A DNA stretch of 10,514 bases from Rubrivirga sp. Lineage in GTDB: Bacteria; Bacteroidota; Rhodothermia; Rhodothermales; Rubricoccaceae. Under the pieces are notes generated by a model. That model saw nothing but the letters and a program-made list of their open reading frames with translations, ran no database searches and was not told the origin of the DNA. Below, in pieces: positions 6,934 to 10,514 of this stretch (position 1 is the first letter of the stretch; each line of letters begins with the position of its first letter). The DNA lies in assembly GCA_012269805.1 (NCBI GenBank), contig JAAXJP010000244.1, positions 1 through 10,514 on the forward strand, given 5' to 3'. The position numbers were made by a program, and so were the translations under genes.

Positions 6934-6975
6934 CGCGGGGCGCGGAGGCGGGTCCCCCACGCTCCGCGCCCCGCG
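6934..6975 (-). terminator. Strong hairpin 24 bases after the dehydrogenase stop
   Basis: CGCGGGGCGCGGAG (6934-6947) pairs perfectly with CTCCGCGCCCCGCG (6962-6975): 14 bp, all but one pair G-C. The 14-base loop can form a further GGG/CCC pairing. On the minus strand it is followed by CCGGTTTCGCC, a minimal T-run. It is the strongest stem found in the window's gaps and is probably a terminator or partial attenuator between the dehydrogenase and DUF779 genes. Confidence 0.6.
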
Positions 6976-6999
6976 TGCTCGGTCGAGGCCGGGGGCGGC

Positions 7000-8604
7000 C
7001 TAGAAGAAGCCGAGGGCTTTTTTCGAGTACGACACCAGCATGTTCTTGGTCTGCTGGTAGTGCGAGAGCATCATCTTGTGGTTCTCTCGCCCGATCCCCG
7101 ACTTCTTGTAGCCGCCGAACGCGGCGTGGGCCGGGTAGAGGTGGTAGCAGTTGACCCAGACGCGGCCGGCCTCGATGGCCCGCGGCACGCGGTAGAGCTG
7201 GTGCGCGTCGCGCGTCCAGACGCCGGCGCCCAGCCCGTAGAGCGTCTCGTTCGAGATCCGGATGGCCTCCTCCTCGTCCTTGAACGTCGTGACGGACACG
7301 ACGGGGCCGAAGATCTCCTCCTGGAACACGCGCATGTCGTTGTCCCCCTTAAAGACCGTCGGCTGGATGTAGTAGCCGCCCTCGGGAATCGAGCCCGCGC
7401 CGTCGCCCGAGGCCGCGCCGTCGCCGCCGACGCCGGTCGCGGTGCCGGTCGCCGTGGCGGTGCCGCCGCCTTCGGCGACGCTCATCTGTGGCTCCGCGTT
7501 GCGGGCCACGTCGCCCCCGGCGAGGACCTCGGCGCCCTCCTCCTTGCCGATCTTGAGGTACTTCTGGATCTTCTCGTACTGGTCGTTCGAGGCCTGGGCC
7601 CCGACCATCGTCGAGTCGTCGAGCGGGTTGCCGACCTTGATCGCGTTGACGCGGGCGGTCAGGCGCTCCAGGAACGCGTCGGCGATCGACTCCTGGACGA
7701 GGATCCGGGAGGGGCACGTGCAGACCTCGCCCTGGTTGAGCGCGAACATGGCCGCGCCCTCGAGGCACTTGTCGAAAAAGTCGTCGTCGGCGTCCATGAC
7801 GCTCTCGAAGAACACGTTCGGCGACTTGCCGCCGAGCTCGAGCGTCATCGGGATGAGGTTCTCCGAGGCGTACTGCATGATGAGGCGGCCCGTCGTCGTC
7901 TCGCCGGTAAAGGCGATCTTCTTGATCCCCTCGTGCTGGGCGAGCGGCTTGCCGGCCTCCGGCCCGAACCCGTGGACCACGTTGACGACGCCGGCTGGGA
8001 TCTCGTCCTGGACCAACTCGAGCCACTCCATGATGGAGACCGGCGTCTGCTCGGCCGGCTTGATGACCACGCAGTTGCCGGCGGCGAGCGCGGGCGCCAG
8101 CTTCCACGCCGCCATCAGAAGCGGGAAGTTCCACGGGATGATCTGGCCCACGACGCCGAGCGGCTCGTGGAGGTTGATCGAGACGGTGTCCTCGTCGAGC
8201 TCCGAGATGCCGCCCTCCTGCGCCCGGATGACGCCGGCGAAGTAGCGGAAGTGGTCGACGACGAGCGGGAGGTCGGCCGCGAGCGTCTCCCGGATCGGCT
8301 TCCCGTTGTCGATGGTGTCGACGAGGGCGAGGTGCTCGAGGTTGGCCTCGGTGATGTCGGCGATCCGGTTGAGCATGTTGGCCCGGTCGGTCACCGACGT
8401 GTGCCTCCAGGTCTCGTCGAACGCCTTCTGCGCCGCGGCCACGGCGTTGTCCACGTCCTCCTGGGTCGAGCGGGGGATCTGGGTAAAGTCCTTCCCGTCG
8501 ATGGGGGACGGGTTGTCGAAGTACTGCCCGTTGACGGGCTCGACGAACTCGCCGCCGATGTAGTTGAGGTAGCGCTCTTCGAGCTGCGGGCGGTCGTACA
8601 CCAT
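7000..8604 (-). CDS. NAD-dependent aldehyde dehydrogenase, ExaC/AldB/AcoD type
   Basis: 534 residues; the family is usually near 500. It oxidises aldehydes such as acetaldehyde to acids with NAD(P)+ in the cytoplasm. Active-site residues are all present: N159 in IPWNFP, K182 in IKPAEQTP, the cofactor loop FTGETTTGR (232-240), E256 in LELGGKSPN, catalytic C295 in [11 protein letters not shown], and E430 in QEEIFGPV. The ending [12 protein letters not shown] is typical of the ExaC/AldB subgroup. An extra stretch at about 374-409 (Gly/Ala/Thr-rich, with TATG and GDGAxS repeated) explains the added length. ATG 8604 is chosen because MVYDRP begins the family alignment; the frame extends 23 residues further upstream, but those residues are low-complexity and lie in the promoter region. 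The gene is divergent from an AraC regulator and precedes DUF779. Confidence 0.95.
   Translation of the reverse strand: MVYDRPQLEERYLNYIGGEFVEPVNGQYFDNPSPIDGKDFTQIPRSTQEDVDNAVAAAQKAFDETWRHTSVTDRANMLNRIADITEANLEHLALVDTIDNGKPIRETLAADLPLVVDHFRYFAGVIRAQEGGISELDEDTVSINLHEPLGVVGQIIPWNFPLLMAAWKLAPALAAGNCVVIKPAEQTPVSIMEWLELVQDEIPAGVVNVVHGFGPEAGKPLAQHEGIKKIAFTGETTTGRLIMQYASENLIPMTLELGGKSPNVFFESVMDADDDFFDKCLEGAAMFALNQGEVCTCPSRILVQESIADAFLERLTARVNAIKVGNPLDDSTMVGAQASNDQYEKIQKYLKIGKEEGAEVLAGGDVARNAEPQMSVAEGGGTATATGTATGVGGDGAASGDGAGSIPEGGYYIQPTVFKGDNDMRVFQEEIFGPVVSVTTFKDEEEAIRISNETLYGLGAGVWTRDAHQLYRVPRAIEAGRVWVNCYHLYPAHAAFGGYKKSGIGRENHKMMLSHYQQTKNMLVSYSKKALGFF
7390..7425 (-). repeat. Tandem repeat encoding GDGAxS twice inside the dehydrogenase
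   Basis: The 12-mer CGCGCCGTCGCC occurs at 7396-7407 and again at 7414-7425, an 18-bp period in frame. It encodes GDGAAS then GDGAGS (residues 394-405) in the dehydrogenase insertion. The arrangement suggests growth by replication slippage. Confidence 0.6.
7432..7455 (-). repeat. Tandem repeat encoding TATG twice inside the dehydrogenase
   Basis: Two adjacent 12-mers, GCCGGTCGCGGT (7432-7443) and GCCGGTCGCCGT (7444-7455), differ at one base and encode TATG-TATG (residues 384-391). They sit next to the GDGAxS repeat, so the insertion contains two separate slippage-type duplications. Confidence 0.6.
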
Positions 8605-8632
8605 GAGGGGAAGGGGAGAAGGTGGAGAACAG

Positions 8633-8653
8633 GCCCGGCGCGACCGGCCGGGC
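8633..8653 (-). promoter_or_regulatory. Hairpin in the probable 5' leader of the dehydrogenase gene
   Basis: GCCCGGC (8633-8639) pairs with GCCGGGC (8647-8653) around a 7-base loop, 29 bases upstream of the dehydrogenase ATG. It may form in the mRNA leader. The leader bases nearest the ATG are CT-rich and have no Shine-Dalgarno motif. Confidence 0.3.
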
Positions 8654-8657
8654 GGGG

Positions 8658-8687
8658 ACATCGGAGCCAACATCGGAAGGGCTTCCG
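8658..8687. promoter_or_regulatory. Candidate operator between divergent AraC and dehydrogenase genes
   Basis: The 8-mer ACATCGGA occurs at 8658-8665 and 8670-8677 (12-bp step). Overlapping the second copy is a perfect inverted repeat CGGAAG-GG-CTTCCG (8674-8687). The site is central in the 167-base gap between the two divergent starts, where the AraC protein would be expected to bind. A -10-like TATCCT at 8723-8728 faces the AraC gene but has no good -35. The assignment rests on position and symmetry only. Confidence 0.45.
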
Positions 8688-8771
8688 GAGACTTCTAGGG
8701 ATCTCCTCTCAGAAAGTCGCGGTATCCTATCGTGGCTCTCGTCGCCGGCCCCGCGCCCGTCCCTAGGTCCC

Positions 8772-9698
8772 ATGGAAGCAACGTTCCGCGCCCGGCTGGC
8801 CCGCGTCGCTCGCGACCACGCGCCCCAGGACCTCGTCGAGAACCGCGTGACGTTCGGGGCTGAGGGCGCCGAGTTCGCTGTCTACGACACGTTCCGGCCG
8901 GCCGAGCGCGTCCCGCTCCGGGCGCCGAACCCGCTCTACTGCGGGATGGTCACAGGGAAGAAGGTGGTGCATACGGTCTCCGGGGCGGCCATCCCGTTTC
9001 TCCCGCTCGAGTCGCTCGTGGTGCCGACCGGGCAGACCATCGAGATCGACTTTCCGGGGGCCTCGGACGCGAGCCCGACCAAGTGCCTGACGATCGAGAT
9101 CGACCGGGCGCGCGTGCGGCAGGTCGCGGGGCGGCTCAACGAGACGGCCCCGCGCTCGGAGGCCTCCGGCGACTGGCGCTATGACGACGACGCCGTCGTC
9201 CACTTTATGAACACGCCCGGCATCGAGCACACGGTCCGCCAACTCGTCGGGCTGTTCGTCGAGGACGCGCCGGACAAGGACGTCCTCATCGACCTCGGCG
9301 TGCAGGAGCTCGTGGTCCGGATGCTCCGCGTCGAGGCGCGGCGGCTCCTGCTGGAGGAGAGCGAGCGCCGGGCGACGCGGCACGGGCTGGCGGCGGCGGC
9401 CGAGGTCGCCAAGCGCCGGATGCACGAGCCGCTCCGGGTCGCCGACCTCGCCGAGGCGGCCTGCATGAGCGAGCCGACGTTCTATCGGGCCTTCCGCAAC
9501 GAGTTCGGCATCACGCCCGTGGCGTACCTCACGCGGCTCCGGGTCGACCGGGCCAGGCAGCTCCTCGCCGACCCCGACCGGAGCGTGACCGACGTGGCGG
9601 CGGCGGTCGGGTTCGGGTCCGTTAGCCACTTTATCCGGGTCTACCGCGACCACGTCGGGCAAACGCCGAAGCAGGACCAGCTCGCGCGGACGGGCTAG
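8772..9698 (+). CDS. AraC-family transcriptional regulator (AraC_N / PF06719 type)
   Basis: 308 residues. The N-terminal half (about 20-175: LVENRVTFGAEGAEFAVYDTF, then VVPTGQTIEIDFP) fits the AraC_N effector-domain family (PF06719), often found beside alcohol and aldehyde dehydrogenase genes. The C-terminal DNA-binding domain has two helix-turn-helix units, about 222-243 (LRVADLAEAACMSEPTFYRAF) and about 271-292 (SVTDVAAAVGFGSVSHFIRVY), with the usual VGQTPKQ ending. It probably senses an aldehyde or related compound and controls the divergent dehydrogenase gene, and perhaps itself, through the repeats in the shared gap. ATG 8772 is chosen: the same frame opens at 8622 but the extra 50 residues cover the regulatory region and resemble no domain. 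A 9-bp-stem hairpin follows the stop. Confidence 0.92.
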   Translation: MEATFRARLARVARDHAPQDLVENRVTFGAEGAEFAVYDTFRPAERVPLRAPNPLYCGMVTGKKVVHTVSGAAIPFLPLESLVVPTGQTIEIDFPGASDASPTKCLTIEIDRARVRQVAGRLNETAPRSEASGDWRYDDDAVVHFMNTPGIEHTVRQLVGLFVEDAPDKDVLIDLGVQELVVRMLRVEARRLLLEESERRATRHGLAAAAEVAKRRMHEPLRVADLAEAACMSEPTFYRAFRNEFGITPVAYLTRLRVDRARQLLADPDRSVTDVAAAVGFGSVSHFIRVYRDHVGQTPKQDQLARTG

Positions 9699-9711
9699 GG
9701 GGCGTGACCTG

Positions 9712-9733
9712 GGCCGAGGGCGCTCCCTCGGCC
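9712..9733 (+). terminator. Hairpin terminator after the AraC gene
   Basis: GGCCGAGGG (9712-9720) and CCCTCGGCC (9725-9733) form a perfect 9-bp stem with a CGCT tetraloop, 13 bases after the stop codon. Only TT follows, and these two bases also begin the -35 element of the next promoter. Confidence 0.6.
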
Positions 9734-9762
9734 TTGCCCGGCCTACGGTTCCCGGGTATACT
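9734..9762 (+). promoter_or_regulatory. Sigma70-like promoter for the secreted protease gene
   Basis: TTGCCC (9734-9739) and TATACT (9757-9762) match the -35 and -10 consensus at 4 of 6 and 5 of 6 positions, with the ideal 17-bp spacer. In such GC-rich DNA this is notable. It lies directly after the AraC terminator stem and about 109 bases before the protease ATG, giving a leader of roughly 100 bases. Confidence 0.55.
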
Positions 9763-9779
9763 GTGCAGAATTGGTGCAG
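9763..9779 (+). promoter_or_regulatory. GTGCAG direct repeat at the protease transcription start
   Basis: GTGCAG occurs at 9763-9768 and 9774-9779, an 11-bp step that places both copies on the same DNA face, immediately after the -10 element. It could be an operator near the start point; no known binding protein is recognised. Confidence 0.25.
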
Positions 9780-9870
9780 CGCGGCTGGCGACGGTCCGGC
9801 CGTTGCCTGACACGTCTCCCCGTTGGCCGCGCCGAGGTGGCGCGGCGGACTCATGACCCCACCCTCTCGC

Positions 9871-10514
9871 ATGAGAACTCTCTACTGCACGCTCGCGCTG
9901 TGCGCCGCGGTCGCCCTCGCGACGCCGGCCCGGGCCCAGGGCGTCCTGCCGCTCGACGTCGACGTCGCGTCGGCCTACGACGCGCTCGCGGCCACGGCCG
10001 CCCGCGACGGCTCCGTCCGCGTCATCGTCAACCTCGACATCCGCTTCGTTCCCGAAGGCGACCTCTCCGCACCGGCGGCGCAGTCCCAGCGGACGGACAT
10101 CGCTCGCACCCAGGCGGCGGTCCTGGCCGCGCTCAGCGCGCCGGAGAACGTCAAGCGCTTCCGGTTCACGCCGGCCTTCGCTGCGACGCTCCACGCGGCC
10201 GACCTCAACAAGCTCCGCACCCTCGCCGAGGTCAGCTGGGTGCAGGAGGACGTCCCGGTCGAGGCCCACGACCTCGGGCTCGAGCCGGCCGCCCTCCGCC
10301 TCGACGACAGCACCGTCCTCGTCGGCGCCACGGCTGCGCACACGGCGGGCATCGACGGGGCCGGCTACGAGGTCGCCATCCTCGACACGGGCGTCCAAAG
10401 CGACCACCCGTTCCTCAACGGCCAAGTCGTCACCGAGGCCTGCTTCTCGACGACGAACGGTTCCAGCGCCTCGACCACGCTCTGCCCCGACGGGCAGGAA
10501 GAGCAGGTCGGCCC
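9871..10514 (+). CDS. Secreted subtilisin-family (S8) serine protease, 5' part
   Basis: The window holds 214 codons; the gene runs off the right edge. It begins with a signal peptide (MRTLYCTLALCAAVALATPARAQ). Residues about 49-131 look like an inhibitor-I9-type propeptide (VRVIVNLDIRF at the start, VSWVQEDVPVEA at the end). The mature domain then opens with GIDGAGYEVAILDTGVQSDHP, holding catalytic D172; the His and Ser motifs lie beyond the window. Cys at 191 and 205 suggest a disulfide in the exported enzyme. It should be a secreted, self-processing protease acting on external protein. ATG 9871 fits the signal peptide best; an in-frame ATG at 9853 would add six residues. A sigma70-like promoter lies at 9734-9762, so it is probably transcribed independently of the AraC gene. 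Confidence 0.92.
   Translation, partial: MRTLYCTLALCAAVALATPARAQGVLPLDVDVASAYDALAATAARDGSVRVIVNLDIRFVPEGDLSAPAAQSQRTDIARTQAAVLAALSAPENVKRFRFTPAFAATLHAADLNKLRTLAEVSWVQEDVPVEAHDLGLEPAALRLDDSTVLVGATAAHTAGIDGAGYEVAILDTGVQSDHPFLNGQVVTEACFSTTNGSSASTTLCPDGQEEQVG

Noticed and set aside
8605..8673. Upstream extension of the dehydrogenase by 23 residues
   Set aside because: Ser/Pro/Arg-rich segment absent from the family; MVYDRP at 8604 matches the normal start.
6160..8743. 13-base word CGTGGCTCTCGTC shared at 6160-6172 and 8731-8743
   Set aside because: In 10 kb of strongly GC-biased sequence one shared 13-mer is expected by chance; positions relative to genes do not agree.
6343..8766. 807-codon + strand frame opposite DUF779 and the dehydrogenase
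   Set aside because: Shadow of the conserved dehydrogenase; rich in Val/Asp/Leu/Arg with no domain.
8622..8771. Upstream in-frame extension of the AraC regulator by 50 residues
   Set aside because: It covers the whole divergent control region including the repeats and adds low-complexity residues outside the known family.
1..10514. CRISPR array, tRNA/rRNA, insertion sequence or phage attachment site
   Set aside because: No regularly spaced repeats, cloverleaf arms, terminal inverted repeats with a transposase, or integrase were seen.

Overview
This is a very GC-rich bacterial chromosomal window with tightly packed genes. Starts are ATG and are preceded by C- or pyrimidine-rich leaders with no Shine-Dalgarno motif. 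The gene types (LysM/RlpA protein, fasciclin protein, CPBP protease, an ECF sigma factor paired with a TPR protein kinase, secreted subtilase) together with the missing Shine-Dalgarno sites fit the Bacteroidota/Rhodothermota side of the tree, for example a Rubricoccaceae-like marine bacterium. That placement is an inference from gene content and style; no marker gene is present to prove it. I see no CRISPR array, rRNA, tRNA, insertion sequence or phage gene.

Left part (1-2786, + strand): the 3' end of a probable TPR protein; a secreted RlpA-like lytic transglycosylase with three LysM domains; a small secreted fasciclin (FAS1) protein; and an integral-membrane CPBP/CAAX-type protease. GC-rich hairpins follow the RlpA gene and lie between the convergent CPBP and kinase genes.

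Middle left (2880-6083, - strand): an apparent two-gene operon of an ECF sigma factor (TIGR02999/ECF43-like) followed by a transmembrane Ser/Thr kinase with a long extracytoplasmic TPR tail. This looks like a signalling unit in which the kinase controls the sigma factor.

Middle right (6460-9698): an aldehyde-metabolism cassette. An AraC-type regulator (+) is divergent from an ExaC/AldB-type aldehyde dehydrogenase (-), which is followed on the same strand by a DUF779 protein. The shared intergenic region carries direct and inverted repeats that look like an operator. A 14-bp perfect stem and a second long hairpin separate the dehydrogenase from DUF779. The dehydrogenase has a repeat-built, Gly/Ala/Thr-rich insertion of roughly 35 residues not expected in its family.

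Right end (9734-10514, + strand): a good sigma70-like promoter and the first 214 codons of a secreted subtilisin-family (S8) protease, cut by the window edge. The only gap over 300 bases without a confident gene is 6084-6459, which holds a possible sigma-operon promoter, a hairpin and a doubtful small ORF with a signal-peptide-like start.
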